From Leisingera sp. ANG1 (GTDB taxonomy: Bacteria; Pseudomonadota; Alphaproteobacteria; Rhodobacterales; Rhodobacteraceae): a stretch of 64,000 nt of DNA. This document shows positions 17,760 through 27,214 of this stretch, piece by piece. How positions within the stretch are numbered: position 1 is the stretch's first letter; each line of letters opens with the position of its first letter. The notes below the pieces were generated by a model. That model had not been told where the DNA came from. It saw only the letters and a program-made list of their open reading frames with translations, and searched no databases. The stretch lies in contig NZ_AFCF02000006.1 of NCBI RefSeq assembly GCF_000203975.2, positions 62,001 to 126,000 on the forward strand, in the 5' to 3' direction. The translations under genes were made by a program, and so were the position numbers.

Positions 17760-19145
17760 ATGCTCAACACGCTCTCGGGCCGATTCCTGATCCTGACCAC
17801 GGTCTTCGTGATGCTGGCCGAGGTGCTGATCTTTGTGCCGTCGATCGCGCGGTTCCGCGAGGATTATCTGGCCGACCGGCTGGAGCGGGCGCAGATCGCC
17901 TCGCTGGCGCTTTTGGCCGATGACATGCTGGAGACAGAGCTGGAAGCGGAACTGCTGGAGAACGCGGGCGTCTACAACGTGGTGCTGCGCCGCGATGAGA
18001 TTCGCCAGCTGATGCTGGCCTCGCCGATCCCGCGGGAGATCACCGGCACCTATGACCTGCGCATGGCCGGTGCCATGACCCTGATCCGCGATGCGGTGAT
18101 GCGGCTGGCCCGCCCGGAGAATGAGATCATCCGGGTGATCGGCGCGCCAGTGCGCGAGGCGGGGCTGCTGATCGAGGTCACGATGGAGACCGCGCCGCTG
18201 CGCACTGCAATGATCGACTACGGGGTGCGGATCCTGATCCTGTCCGCCGTGATCTCTGTCTTTACCGCGGTGCTGCTGTTCATCGCGGTGCGGATCGTGC
18301 TGGTGAAGCCGATCAAGGGCGTCGTGGGCTACATGCAGCGCTATGCGGCGGCGCCGGAGGATGCGCGCGGCATCATCCACCCGAGCTCCAGCGTGGTGGA
18401 GCTGCGCGAGGCCGAGGAAGCGCTGATGCAGCTGCAGACCGAGCTGACCCAGGCGCTGAAGCAGCGCGAGCGGCTGGCGCAGCTGGGCGGCGCGGTCGCC
18501 AAAGTCAGCCATGATTTGCGCAACATCCTGACCTCGGCGCAGCTGTTCACCGACCGCATCGAGATGAGCGAAGACCCGCTGGTGCGCCGCCTGGCGCCGA
18601 AGCTGGTGAACTCGATCACCCGCGCGGTGTCGCTGTGCGAAGGCACATTGGCCTTTGGCAAGGCAGAGGAACCGTCGCCCACATTCGGCGTGGTCTGCCT
18701 GCATGAGATCACCGCCGACATCGCCGAAAGCGAACTGCTGGCAGCGGACAGCGGCAATGTGGAGATCATCAATGCGGTGGCCAAGCCGATGATGCTGCGC
18801 GCCGACCCGGAGCAGTTGTTCCGCATCGTGCTGAACCTGGTGCGCAATGCCCGCCAGGCGATTGCAGCCAGCGGCAAGCCGGGCCGTATCACGGTGGACG
18901 CGCGCGAAGAGGACGAGGCCTGGTACATCACGGTTGCCGACACCGGGCCGGGTCTGCCGAAGAAGGCGCAGGACAATCTGTTCACGCCGTTTCAGGGCGG
19001 CATCCGCAAGGGCGGCACCGGCCTGGGGCTGGCGATTGCCGGCGAGCTGGCCCGCGGCCATGGCGGCAGCGTGAAGCTGACGCAAACCGGCCCTGAAGGC
19101 ACCGTTTTCGAAATCTGCCTGCCCAAGGGTGACGGCACCCTCTGA
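17760..19145 (+). CDS. Orphan membrane sensor histidine kinase
   Basis: A 461-residue sensor kinase with helices near residues 8-28 and 155-180 flanking a periplasmic sensor, a linker after the second helix, a HisKA-type helix with the phospho-acceptor H251 (KVSHDLRN) and an ATPase domain with NLVRNARQA (N box), DTGPGLP (G1) and GTGLGLAI (G2). It starts 15 bases after the oxidoreductase, so it belongs to that unit. No response regulator gene is near, so the partner is elsewhere. The signal is unknown. Confidence 0.9.
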   Translation: MLNTLSGRFLILTTVFVMLAEVLIFVPSIARFREDYLADRLERAQIASLALLADDMLETELEAELLENAGVYNVVLRRDEIRQLMLASPIPREITGTYDLRMAGAMTLIRDAVMRLARPENEIIRVIGAPVREAGLLIEVTMETAPLRTAMIDYGVRILILSAVISVFTAVLLFIAVRIVLVKPIKGVVGYMQRYAAAPEDARGIIHPSSSVVELREAEEALMQLQTELTQALKQRERLAQLGGAVAKVSHDLRNILTSAQLFTDRIEMSEDPLVRRLAPKLVNSITRAVSLCEGTLAFGKAEEPSPTFGVVCLHEITADIAESELLAADSGNVEIINAVAKPMMLRADPEQLFRIVLNLVRNARQAIAASGKPGRITVDAREEDEAWYITVADTGPGLPKKAQDNLFTPFQGGIRKGGTGLGLAIAGELARGHGGSVKLTQTGPEGTVFEICLPKGDGTL

Positions 19146-19236
19146 CCTCTGCGGCCGCGGTGTGCGGCAGGGCAGCAGAAAATTTTTCTTTTTGGGGTTG
19201 CGACTCCCTGATGCTAAGATTAAACCCCGCCGCAGT

Positions 19237-19313
19237 GGACCGATAGCTCAGCTGGATAGAGTACTTGACTACGAATCAAGGGGTCGGGGGTTCGAATCCT
19301 CCTCGGTCCGCCA
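19237..19313 (+). tRNA. tRNA-Arg (anticodon ACG)
   Basis: A full 77-base cloverleaf including an encoded CCA. The acceptor stem pairs GGACCGA with TCGGTCC, the anticodon stem CTTGA/TCAAG holds the loop CTACGAA (anticodon ACG, expected to be read as ICG), and the T arm has GGTTCGAATCC. The A34 would be converted to inosine by TadA. Confidence 0.97.
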
Positions 19314-19391
19314 CTTCCTAAATTTTCAGGCGATGCCTCATGATTCCTCGGCTGATGCGCTGCCCGGGGTGAACGGCCGATGTCCTTGCGA

Positions 19392-20294
19392 TCAGCCTGG
19401 GTGCACAGTGTTTTGCAGGGTATCCCTATCGGCCTGAACACTTTTGGCAAACTCCATAAAGGCGCGGATCACCCGGACGTCGCGGCGCTGGGTCAGGTAG
19501 ATGATGCTTTCGCTCATCTCCAGATCCGCATCGCGCAGGCCGTATTTGACCAGGCGGTTGTCATGGCCGAACTCGGCCTCGGAGACAAACCCGATGCCAG
19601 CACCGGAGGCCACAAGCTCACGCACGGCCTCGCGGCCTTCGGCGACGATCGCGGGCTTCAGGCGGATGCCGTGTTCGCGGGCGGCCATCTCCACTTTCTC
19701 ACGGGTCTTTGAGCCTTCCTCGCGGAAGACCAGCGGAAGCTGCGCCAGTTCCTGGAACGAGAGAGCCGTTTGCGAAGCCATCAGCAGTCCGCGGGCGGCA
19801 AAGGCGACGATGCCGGTGGCGCCGAGGTTCAGCACGCTCATGTCCTTGCCCGGAGACAGGCTGCCGGCCACGCCGATTTCGGCATTATAGGCGCGCAGCT
19901 CGTCAATGATTTCACCAGTGTTTCCGGCCCGCAGAGAGATCACGACATTCGGATAGCGTTTCTGGAACGGGCCCAGGAAACCGGTCATGTGCTGGGCGGA
20001 GTCCGCGATGATGCGCAGTTCCCCTTCCACCGCGGCGCGGGTGGCTGACAGATAGTCCCCGATCTGGGTTTCGACCTCGAAATACTGCTTGGTCAGATGC
20101 AGCAGCTCCTCGCCCGCTTCTGTCAGGAACACCCGCTTCTTCTCGCGCCGGAACAGCAGCAGATCGTGGTCCTGCTCCAGCTTGCGCACCTGTTCGGAGA
20201 CCGCGGGCTGGGTCAGGCGCAGCGCCTCTGCAGCGCGGGAAAAGCCGCCCAGGAGGGCCACGTGGTGAAAGGCCTTGAGCTGTGAATGGCGCAT
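19392..20294 (-). CDS. LysR-type regulator divergent from the phosphonate operon
   Basis: A 300-residue LysR regulator: winged helix-turn-helix at the N-terminus (AFHHVALLGGFSRAAEALRLTQPAVSEQVRKLE would be the helix-turn-helix region, residues 7-39) and a substrate-binding-like effector domain from about residue 90. The reading frame extends further upstream, but the ATG at MRHSQLKAF gives the standard LysR length. It is transcribed away from phnW, with two palindromes in the gap, so control of phnWAY, with aminoethylphosphonate or a derivative as inducer, is likely. A LysR gene beside phnWAY is also known in Sinorhizobium meliloti. Confidence 0.92.
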   Translation of the reverse strand: MRHSQLKAFHHVALLGGFSRAAEALRLTQPAVSEQVRKLEQDHDLLLFRREKKRVFLTEAGEELLHLTKQYFEVETQIGDYLSATRAAVEGELRIIADSAQHMTGFLGPFQKRYPNVVISLRAGNTGEIIDELRAYNAEIGVAGSLSPGKDMSVLNLGATGIVAFAARGLLMASQTALSFQELAQLPLVFREEGSKTREKVEMAAREHGIRLKPAIVAEGREAVRELVASGAGIGFVSEAEFGHDNRLVKYGLRDADLEMSESIIYLTQRRDVRVIRAFMEFAKSVQADRDTLQNTVHPG

Positions 20295-20315
20295 GATCCG
20301 TCCCTGTGACTTTGT

Positions 20316-20330
20316 ATAGGCATGGCCTAT
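20316..20330. promoter_or_regulatory. Putative LysR operator between lysR and phnW
   Basis: A perfect 15-base palindrome, ATAGGC-ATG-GCCTAT, fits the T-N11-A rule for LysR-family sites. It is 22 bases from the lysR start and about 80 bases before phnW. Confidence 0.65.
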
Positions 20331-20358
20331 CATTGAATTGTTTTTTGCAATTTTACAT

Positions 20359-20381
20359 ATGATTGAGGCTGGCGCAATCAT
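20359..20381. promoter_or_regulatory. Second inverted repeat upstream of phnW
   Basis: Arms ATGATTG and CAATCAT are separated by 9 bases, about 30 bases before the phnW start and overlapping an AT-rich stretch that could contain the promoter. LysR regulators often use a second, lower-affinity activation site near the promoter. Confidence 0.45.
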
Positions 20382-20410
20382 GCTCTCGAACCATGCATTG
20401 GAGACAGGCA

Positions 20411-21598
20411 ATGACCGCTTCCGCACCGCAGATTGACCCGCCTTTTCTAGGCGAACCTTACCTCCTGACCCCTGGGCCGCTGACCACATCCTATGAGGTG
20501 AAACAAGCCATGCTGCGGGACTGGGGCAGCTGGGACGACGACTTCCGCGCCATGACCCGCGACATGCGCAGCCGCCTGCTGGCGCTGTTGGGGGAGGGGG
20601 CTGGCGAATATGACTGCGTGCCGATGCAGGGCTCCGGCAGCTTTGCGGTGGAGGCGATGCTGGCGTCCTTTGTGCCGCGGGACGGTAAGGCGCTGGTGCT
20701 GGCCAATGGCGCCTACGGGCTGCGCTCGGCGCAGACGCTGCAATACCTGGGCCGCGCCTATCAGCTGCTGGACAAGGGCGATTACCTGCCACCGCGCGGC
20801 GATGAAGTGGCGCAGATCCTGGCAAATGATCCGTCGATCACCCATGTGGTGGCGATCCACTGCGAAACCTCCTCGGGCATTCTGAACCCGGTGGAGGAGA
20901 TTTCCGAGGCTGTTTACGCCGCGGGCCGCAAGCTGCTGATCGACTCGATGTCAGCGTTTGGCGCCATTGAACTGCAGCCGTCGCAGATCCGCTATGAAGC
21001 GATGGTGTCCTCGGCCAACAAATGCATAGAGGGCGTGCCGGGCTTCGGCTTTGTCATTGCCCGCAAGGCGGAGCTGGAAGCCGCCAGGGGCAACAGCCAT
21101 TCGCTGTCGCTGGATGTGCATGCGCAATGGGCGCATATGGAAAAGACCGGCCAATGGCGGTTCACCCCGCCGACCCATGTGGTTGCGGCTTTCCTTGAGG
21201 CGCTCAAGGCGCATGAGGCTGAAGGCGGCGTCGCGGGGCGCGGCGGCCGCTATACCCGCAACCGCGATGTGATGGTTGCTGGCATGCGCGATCTGGGGTT
21301 CGAGACGCTGCTGCAGAACCGCTGGCTGTCGCCCATCATCGTCACATTCTTTTGCCCTGCGGATGCGAATTTCGTCTTCGACCGCTTCTACGATCTGATG
21401 AAGGAAAAGGGCTTTATCATCTACCCGGGCAAACTGACAGTTGTGGACAGTTTCCGCGTCGGCTGCATTGGGCAGATGGATGAACACGTGATGCGGCAGG
21501 TCGTGTCTGCCGCCAAGGAAACACTTGCCGAAATGGGCGTCGCCAGCGCGGCCCCGCCCGCCGCGGCGCTGGAAGAACGCGCCAAACTGGCTGCCTGA
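20411..21598 (+). CDS. phnW: 2-aminoethylphosphonate:pyruvate transaminase
   Basis: Converts 2-aminoethylphosphonate and pyruvate to phosphonoacetaldehyde and alanine, with PLP. The 395-residue class-V aminotransferase has LLTPGPLTTS and MLRDWGSWDDDF near the N-terminus (a PhnW hallmark), the PLP aspartate D178 (IDSMSAFG) and the Schiff-base lysine K204 (SSANKCIEG). The start is the ATG after GAGACAGGCA rather than an upstream in-frame one, because it gives the family length. First gene of phnW-phnA-phnY. Confidence 0.96.
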   Translation: MTASAPQIDPPFLGEPYLLTPGPLTTSYEVKQAMLRDWGSWDDDFRAMTRDMRSRLLALLGEGAGEYDCVPMQGSGSFAVEAMLASFVPRDGKALVLANGAYGLRSAQTLQYLGRAYQLLDKGDYLPPRGDEVAQILANDPSITHVVAIHCETSSGILNPVEEISEAVYAAGRKLLIDSMSAFGAIELQPSQIRYEAMVSSANKCIEGVPGFGFVIARKAELEAARGNSHSLSLDVHAQWAHMEKTGQWRFTPPTHVVAAFLEALKAHEAEGGVAGRGGRYTRNRDVMVAGMRDLGFETLLQNRWLSPIIVTFFCPADANFVFDRFYDLMKEKGFIIYPGKLTVVDSFRVGCIGQMDEHVMRQVVSAAKETLAEMGVASAAPPAAALEERAKLAA

Positions 21599-21618
21599 GA
21601 CACAAAGGACTTCGACAT

Positions 21619-22863
21619 ATGACCATTCAATCCCCCGTCGTGGCAAACGGCCGCGCCTATGATGTGCCCAAGACCTGCGCGATTGCCATCTGTCTGGACG
21701 GCTGCGAGCCGGAGTATCTGGACAAGGCAATTGCTGACGGTCTGATGCCCACGCTCAAGCGGATGCGCACGGAAGGCACCGACCGGCTGGCGCATTCGGT
21801 GGTGCCCTCGTTCACCAACCCCAACAACCTGTCGATTGCGACAGGCCGTCCGCCGGTGGTGCACGGGATCTGCGGCAACTACCTGATCGACCCGGACACC
21901 GGCGAAGAGGTGATGATGAACGACGTGCGCTTTTTGCGGGCGCCGACGGTGTTCAAGGCGTTCTATGACGCTGGCGCGCGGGTGGCCGTGGTCACTGCCA
22001 AGGACAAGCTGCGGGCGCTCTTGGGGGCAGGCCTGGAGTGCGGCGACGACCGAGCCAAGTGCTTCTCGGCGGAGAAATCCGACACATCGACCGCAGCCGA
22101 GCATGGTCAGGAGAAGGCATCCGAGTGGCTGGGCATGGCGCAGCCCGAGGTCTACTCGGCTGAACTCAGCGAGTTTGTCTTTGCCGCCGGTGTAAAACTG
22201 CTGAAGGAATGGGCGCCGGATGTGATGTATTTGACCACCACCGACTATGTGCAGCACAAGTACAGCCCCGATCAGGCAGAGGCCAAGGCCTTCTATGAGA
22301 TGTTCGACAAGTACCTGACGGAGCTTGACGCGCTGGGCGCTGCCATCGTGGTAACCGCCGACCACGGCATGAAGCCCAAGCACCACGCCGATGGCTCCCC
22401 CAGCGTGATCTATGTGCAGGACCTGATGGACGACTGGCTGGGCGAGGGCCAGGCCCGGGTGATCCTGCCGATCACCGACCCTTATGTGGTGCATCACGGC
22501 GCGCTCGGCTCCTTTGCCACCTGCTACTTGCCAGAGGGCGCGGACCGGGCGGAGATCATGGAGCGGCTCGCGGGTTATGACGCGATTACCGATGTGCTGA
22601 CCCGCGAGGAGGCGGTGGCCCGGTTCGAGCTGCCCGCCGACCGGATCGGCGACATCATTCTGGTGTCCGGCGAGAACATCTGCATCGGCACGTCTGAGCA
22701 CCGCCACGATCTGGCCGCGCTCAATGAACCGCTGCGCAGCCATGGCGGGCTGACCGAACAGGAGGTACCCTTCATCTGCAACCGCGTTCTGCCGCTGCCG
22801 GAGCGCCCGGTGCTGCGCAACTTTGATGCGTTTTTCTATGCCGCGCAGGCGGCGGCGCTGTAA
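21619..22863 (+). CDS. phnA: Phosphonoacetate hydrolase
   Basis: Cleaves the C-P bond of phosphonoacetate to acetate and phosphate with two zinc ions. The 414-residue alkaline-phosphatase-superfamily protein carries the first metal ligand D27 ([10 protein letters not shown]), the nucleophilic threonine T66 (PSFTNPNN) and a later [11 protein letters not shown] ligand block. It lies 20 bases after phnW and an AAGGA ribosome site precedes the ATG. With PhnW and PhnY it completes the aminoethylphosphonate to acetate route. Confidence 0.95.
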   Translation: MTIQSPVVANGRAYDVPKTCAIAICLDGCEPEYLDKAIADGLMPTLKRMRTEGTDRLAHSVVPSFTNPNNLSIATGRPPVVHGICGNYLIDPDTGEEVMMNDVRFLRAPTVFKAFYDAGARVAVVTAKDKLRALLGAGLECGDDRAKCFSAEKSDTSTAAEHGQEKASEWLGMAQPEVYSAELSEFVFAAGVKLLKEWAPDVMYLTTTDYVQHKYSPDQAEAKAFYEMFDKYLTELDALGAAIVVTADHGMKPKHHADGSPSVIYVQDLMDDWLGEGQARVILPITDPYVVHHGALGSFATCYLPEGADRAEIMERLAGYDAITDVLTREEAVARFELPADRIGDIILVSGENICIGTSEHRHDLAALNEPLRSHGGLTEQEVPFICNRVLPLPERPVLRNFDAFFYAAQAAAL

Positions 22864-22880
22864 CCATGAAGGATCAGGCG

Positions 22881-24329
22881 ATGAGCGATACCGAAATCCG
22901 CAACGAGGGCATGCGCATCGGCGGCGAGGTGGTCTTTACCGAGGAAACCGTGCCGGTTCTCTACCCTTATACCAACGAGGTGGTGGGCCATGTGCCGGCC
23001 GGTCAGGCCGAGCACGCCCGCAAGGCGTTTGAGATTGCCGCGAACTATACGCCCAAGCTGACCCGCTATGAGCGCAGTCAGATCCTGCAGCGGGCAGGGG
23101 AGCTGATCGGCGAGAAGCGCGAGTGGCTGGCCAAATGGCTGACGCTGGAGCTGGGCATCTGCCACCAGCACGCGATCTATGAGACCAAGCGCGCCCAGGA
23201 CGTCTATCAGTTTGCCGCGGCCGAGGCGCTGAAGGATGATGGTGAGATCTTCTCCTGCGATCTGACGCACAACGGCAAGGCGCGCAAGATCTTCACCAAG
23301 CGCGAGCCGGTCAAGGCGATCTCGGCGATCACTCCGTTCAACCACCCTTTGAACATGGTGAGCCACAAGATTGCGCCCGCGATTGCGACCAACAACTGCA
23401 TGGTCTGCAAACCGACGGAACTGACGCCGCTGACCTGCATCGCGCTGGCCGATATCCTCTATGAAGCGGGGCTGCCGCCGGAGATGTTCCAGGTGGTCAC
23501 GGGCTGGCCCAAGGACATTGGCGACGAGATGATCACCAATGAAAACATCGACATCATCACCTTCACCGGTGGTGTGCCGGTGGGCAAGATGATTGCCGAA
23601 AAGGGCGTCTACAAGCGCCAGGCGCTGGAACTGGGTGGCAACGATCCGTTGATCGTGCTGAATGATCTGTCCGATGCCGATCTGGAAAAGGCGGCCACCA
23701 TTGCCGTGGCGGGCGCCACCGGCAACTCCGGCCAGCGCTGCACCGCGATCAAGCGCATCCTGGTGCAGGAAAGTGTCGCGGAGCGCTTCGTGCCGCTGGT
23801 TCTGGAAAAAGCCAAGAAGATCAAGTTCGGCGATCCGCAGGATCCCGAGACGGAACTCGGCTGCGTCATCCACGACAAGGCGGCGGAGCTGTTCGAGAAA
23901 CGTGTCTACATGGCCGAGGCCGAGGGGGCCGAGATCCTCTACCACCCTGGCCGCCAGGGCGCGCTGCTGCCGCCGATCGTGGTCGACAAGGTGCCGCACA
24001 ACAGCGAGTTGGTGATGGAGGAGACCTTTGGCCCCATCGTGCCCATCGTCCGGGTGCCGGATGACGACGCTGAGGTGATGCGGATCTCCAACTCCACCGA
24101 GTTCGGGCTGTCGTCGGGTGTCTGCACCAATGATCTGAACCGGGCGATTGCCTATATCAACGGTCTGGACGTGGGCACCTGCAACATCTGGGAGCAGCCC
24201 GGCTACCGGATCGAGATGTCCCCTTTCGGCGGCATCAAGGATTCCGGCAACGGGGTCAAGGAAGGCGTTATTGAGGCGATGAAATTCTTCACCAACGTGA
24301 AGACCTACTCACTCCCCTGGCCGGAATAA
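22881..24329 (+). CDS. phnY: Phosphonoacetaldehyde dehydrogenase
   Basis: NAD-dependent oxidation of phosphonoacetaldehyde to phosphonoacetate. The 482-residue aldehyde dehydrogenase has the catalytic glutamate (ALELGGND, E250) and cysteine ([10 protein letters not shown]287). Two starts are possible; I chose the ATG at [10 protein letters not shown] because AAGGA lies 7 bases before it, whereas the ATG at 22866 has no ribosome site. Position between phnA and a terminator, and the complete W-A-Y set, identify it as PhnY rather than a general aldehyde dehydrogenase. Confidence 0.94.
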   Translation: MSDTEIRNEGMRIGGEVVFTEETVPVLYPYTNEVVGHVPAGQAEHARKAFEIAANYTPKLTRYERSQILQRAGELIGEKREWLAKWLTLELGICHQHAIYETKRAQDVYQFAAAEALKDDGEIFSCDLTHNGKARKIFTKREPVKAISAITPFNHPLNMVSHKIAPAIATNNCMVCKPTELTPLTCIALADILYEAGLPPEMFQVVTGWPKDIGDEMITNENIDIITFTGGVPVGKMIAEKGVYKRQALELGGNDPLIVLNDLSDADLEKAATIAVAGATGNSGQRCTAIKRILVQESVAERFVPLVLEKAKKIKFGDPQDPETELGCVIHDKAAELFEKRVYMAEAEGAEILYHPGRQGALLPPIVVDKVPHNSELVMEETFGPIVPIVRVPDDDAEVMRISNSTEFGLSSGVCTNDLNRAIAYINGLDVGTCNIWEQPGYRIEMSPFGGIKDSGNGVKEGVIEAMKFFTNVKTYSLPWPE

Positions 24330-24338
24330 CACCGGCCC

Positions 24339-24372
24339 GCCGGGGCTGGCTCCACCTGGCCCCGGCCTTTTT
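24339..24372 (+). terminator. Intrinsic terminator after phnY
   Basis: Stem GCCGGGG/CCCCGGC with a 14-base loop is followed by CTTTTT. It separates phnWAY from the next PLP-enzyme gene, which may therefore have its own promoter or depend on readthrough. Confidence 0.75.
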
Positions 24373-24408
24373 AGCTTTCTCCTTTGACCCCCTGCACGGA
24401 GGCACCAC

Positions 24409-25755
24409 ATGCTCGTCCATACGGAAGGTGAATCCAACACGTCCGAGGCCCGCAAGGCCTGGCTGAAAACATCCATCGGCCCCCATTCCGCACCGCTGCT
24501 GGAGCGGGATGCGGATGCCTTCCTGCACCAGAGCCTATCCAGCCCCTGCGTCAGCACCATCGCCAAGGCCGAGGGTATCTGGATCGAGGATATGGACGGC
24601 CGCCGCTACATGGATTTCCACGGCAACTCTGTGCACCATCTGGGCTATGGCCACCCCAAGCTGGTCGCCGCGATCAAGCAGCAACTGGACGACCTGCCCT
24701 TTGCACCGCGCCGCTTCACCAATGAACCCGCAGTGGAATTGGCAGAGAAGCTGACGGCAATCACCCCCGGCGATCTGGGCAAGACCCTGTTCACCACCGG
24801 CGGATCCGACGCCAACGAGGTGGCGCTGAAAATCGCCCGCGCCGCCACCGGTCGGTTCAAGACGCTCAGCTTCTGGGATGCGTTCCATGGCGCGGGGTTT
24901 GGCGCTGCCTCGGTCGGGGGAGAGGCCACTTTCCGCAGCCATATCGCAGGGCCCTTGCTGCCTGGAACGGAGCATGTGGCGCCGTTCAGCCCGTCAAACT
25001 GCGCCTATGGCCACAAGTCGCTGGAGGCCAGCGCCGAGGCCTGCGCGCGGATGATCGACTATGTGCTGGGCCGCGACGGCGACTATTGCGCCTTCATCGC
25101 CGAGGCGATGCGTGCGGTCCCGAATGTGCCGCCGCCGGGGTTCTGGAAATCGGTGCGCGAGATCTGCGACAAGCATGGCGTGCTGCTGATCCTGGATGAA
25201 ATCCCCACCGGGCTGGGCAAGACCGGGCAGATGTTCTCCTTCCAGCATGACGGAATCGTGCCGGACATCGTGACGCTGGGCAAATCGCTGGGTGGCGGCA
25301 TTCTGCCCATCGCTGCCTGCGTGGCGCGGCGCGATCTGGATGTCTGCGGAGATTTTGCCATCGGCCATTACACGCATGAGAAAAACCCGGTGACTGCCCG
25401 CGCCGCCCTGACCACGCTGCAGATCATTGAAGAGGAAGGGTTGGTGGAGCGTTCTGCCGATTTGGGACGCCACGCGCTGGAGCGGCTGCGCGATGCGCTG
25501 GGCCAGGTGGCCATCGTCGGCGACATCCGCGGCCGCGGGCTGATGTTCGGGGTGGAGATTGTCGAGGACCGCCAGACCATGACGCCCGGCATCACCAAGG
25601 CAGAGCAGATCTATTACGCCTGCCTTGAGGCCGGCCTCAGCTACAAGATCAGCCAGGGCAGCGTGCTGACCCTGTCACCGCCGCTGACCATTTCCCGCGA
25701 GGACCTGGACCGGGCATTGGACATCGTGATTGCCGCAGTGAAAGCCGCAGCCTGA
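24409..25755 (+). CDS. Class-III PLP enzyme, candidate (R)-1-hydroxy-2-aminoethylphosphonate ammonia-lyase
   Basis: A 448-residue member of the class-III aminotransferase fold with the PLP contacts TTGGSDANE, LDEIPTGLGKTG (D263) and the lysine K292 in LGKSLGGG. A plain transaminase is not needed after PhnW. In several bacteria a gene of this family next to phnW encodes PbfA, which removes ammonia from hydroxylated aminoethylphosphonate to give phosphonoacetaldehyde and so feeds the same pathway. The context fits PbfA, but the assignment is inference; another amino-phosphonate or beta-amino acid transaminase is possible. An upstream GGAGGC ribosome site supports the start. Confidence 0.65.
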   Translation: MLVHTEGESNTSEARKAWLKTSIGPHSAPLLERDADAFLHQSLSSPCVSTIAKAEGIWIEDMDGRRYMDFHGNSVHHLGYGHPKLVAAIKQQLDDLPFAPRRFTNEPAVELAEKLTAITPGDLGKTLFTTGGSDANEVALKIARAATGRFKTLSFWDAFHGAGFGAASVGGEATFRSHIAGPLLPGTEHVAPFSPSNCAYGHKSLEASAEACARMIDYVLGRDGDYCAFIAEAMRAVPNVPPPGFWKSVREICDKHGVLLILDEIPTGLGKTGQMFSFQHDGIVPDIVTLGKSLGGGILPIAACVARRDLDVCGDFAIGHYTHEKNPVTARAALTTLQIIEEEGLVERSADLGRHALERLRDALGQVAIVGDIRGRGLMFGVEIVEDRQTMTPGITKAEQIYYACLEAGLSYKISQGSVLTLSPPLTISREDLDRALDIVIAAVKAAA

Positions 25756-25775
25756 TTTGGCTCTCCGGCGCACAG

Positions 25776-25803
25776 GAAAAGCCCCGCCATCGGCGGGGCT
25801 TTC
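25776..25803. terminator. Bidirectional terminator between convergent genes
   Basis: A stem of AAAGCCCCGCC with GGCGGGGCTTT around a short loop, with A-runs and T-runs on the two sides, lies between the PLP-enzyme gene and the convergent transporter gene. It can end transcription from both. Confidence 0.85.
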
Positions 25804-25824
25804 CATTTGCCTGGTGCCTTGCGG

Positions 25825-27192
25825 TCAGTCCAGGAACCGCTTGGCGGCCGGCAGGTGCTGCATCAGCAGGTAGTAGGAGACACCGGCGGGCAGCAAGCTG
25901 GCGTACCAGGAGATGCCGGAGAAGATCAGCGCTGCTGCAACCCCGATGCCCATGGCGATGACCGCGGCCCAGTTCACGCCCTGGTAGGGGCCGGTTTCAT
26001 CGTAAAGCTTGTCCAGATCCAGCTTCTGCTTGCGCAGGATAAAGTAGTCCACCACCAGGATCGCAAAGATCGGGCCCAGGAAGGCGGAATAGGTCTGGAT
26101 GAACAGGCTGAGGCCAGCGGCGGATTCATCCTTGACCAGCTCCCAGGGGAAGGTGGCGAAGGCCAAGAGGCCGACGATAACGGCGGAGGTCTTGAACTTG
26201 ATCTTGAAGATATCCATCAGTGCGTAGGCCGGCGGCACCACGTTGTTCAGGATGTTGGTGGTGACCTGCGCGAAGGCGATGAACAGCAGGGTGATGACCA
26301 GCAGCGGCTTGTTGTCGACGGCGCTGGAGAACACCTTGATCGGGTCGACCTCGCCGGTGGCGCCGGAGACCATCAGGCCGATCAGCCCCATAAACAGTGT
26401 CGCGGGCAGGATCGAGTTGGCATAAATTGCGACCTGGCGGAACGGGCCGACGTTGCGGCGCAGCTCGCGCGAGTAGTCGGAGACGTTCAGCATCATGGTG
26501 CTGTAGATGCCCAGGAACAGCATGGTGGCTCCCCAGAAGGGCGCGCCCCAGGTGCCTTCAACATTGACCAGATTGGCGGAGATTTCCTCGCCGTATTTGC
26601 TGATCACGCTGAAGAACATGTAGACCAGCGAGCCGATGATGAAGACGGAGCCGATGTTCTCCAGCCACTTGATGCCGTGGAAGCCCAGCACCGACAGGCC
26701 GATCTGCAGCAGCTGGAAGCCGATGAAGAACACCACGATGTTGTCGTAGCCGAACAGCGTGTCGGAGACGAGGTTCAGGGCGCCTGCGCCGATCCAGCTC
26801 TGGAAACCGAACCAGACGATGGCGGGAACGGAACGCACCAGCGCCGGCAGGCGGGTTCCGGCAAAGCCGAAGGCAGAGCGTGCCTGCACCATGAAGGGAA
26901 TGCCGTATTTGTGCCCGGCCTGGCCGTTGATCATCAGCGCGAGGCCGATCACGGTGCAGCCGATGGCGATGGCAACAAAGGTCTGCAGCAGGTTCAGTGT
27001 GCCCACCAGGCCGGAGCCGATGGTGAAGGTGCCGATCGACACGCAGCCGCCCAGCCAGGCAAAGAGATAGGACCACGGATCCATGATCCGCGTTTCCTGC
27101 GGTGCAAGGCTCTCCTCCCCGATGCCCTTGCTGCTGTGGTCCTCGGTGACGCCGCCGGGGCTGGCGGCTTCCAGTTCTGCGTTCATGGTCAT
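25825..27192 (-). CDS. NCS1 family nucleobase/hydantoin:cation symporter
   Basis: A 455-residue inner-membrane transporter with about 12 helices of the NCS1 (Mhp1, CodB, PucI) family; the N-terminal segment GCVSIGTFTIGSGLVGTLN and the GIPFMVQARSAFG stretch are family-like. The start is placed at MTMNAELEA because AGGGAGG lies 6 bases before it; an upstream start has no such site. It lies 22 bases downstream of a racemase-family gene on the same strand, suggesting uptake of hydantoin, allantoin or a pyrimidine, but the substrate cannot be read from the sequence. Confidence 0.87.
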   Translation of the reverse strand: MTMNAELEAASPGGVTEDHSSKGIGEESLAPQETRIMDPWSYLFAWLGGCVSIGTFTIGSGLVGTLNLLQTFVAIAIGCTVIGLALMINGQAGHKYGIPFMVQARSAFGFAGTRLPALVRSVPAIVWFGFQSWIGAGALNLVSDTLFGYDNIVVFFIGFQLLQIGLSVLGFHGIKWLENIGSVFIIGSLVYMFFSVISKYGEEISANLVNVEGTWGAPFWGATMLFLGIYSTMMLNVSDYSRELRRNVGPFRQVAIYANSILPATLFMGLIGLMVSGATGEVDPIKVFSSAVDNKPLLVITLLFIAFAQVTTNILNNVVPPAYALMDIFKIKFKTSAVIVGLLAFATFPWELVKDESAAGLSLFIQTYSAFLGPIFAILVVDYFILRKQKLDLDKLYDETGPYQGVNWAAVIAMGIGVAAALIFSGISWYASLLPAGVSYYLLMQHLPAAKRFLD

Positions 27193-27214
27193 GTTGTCCT
27201 CCCTGACGATACCA

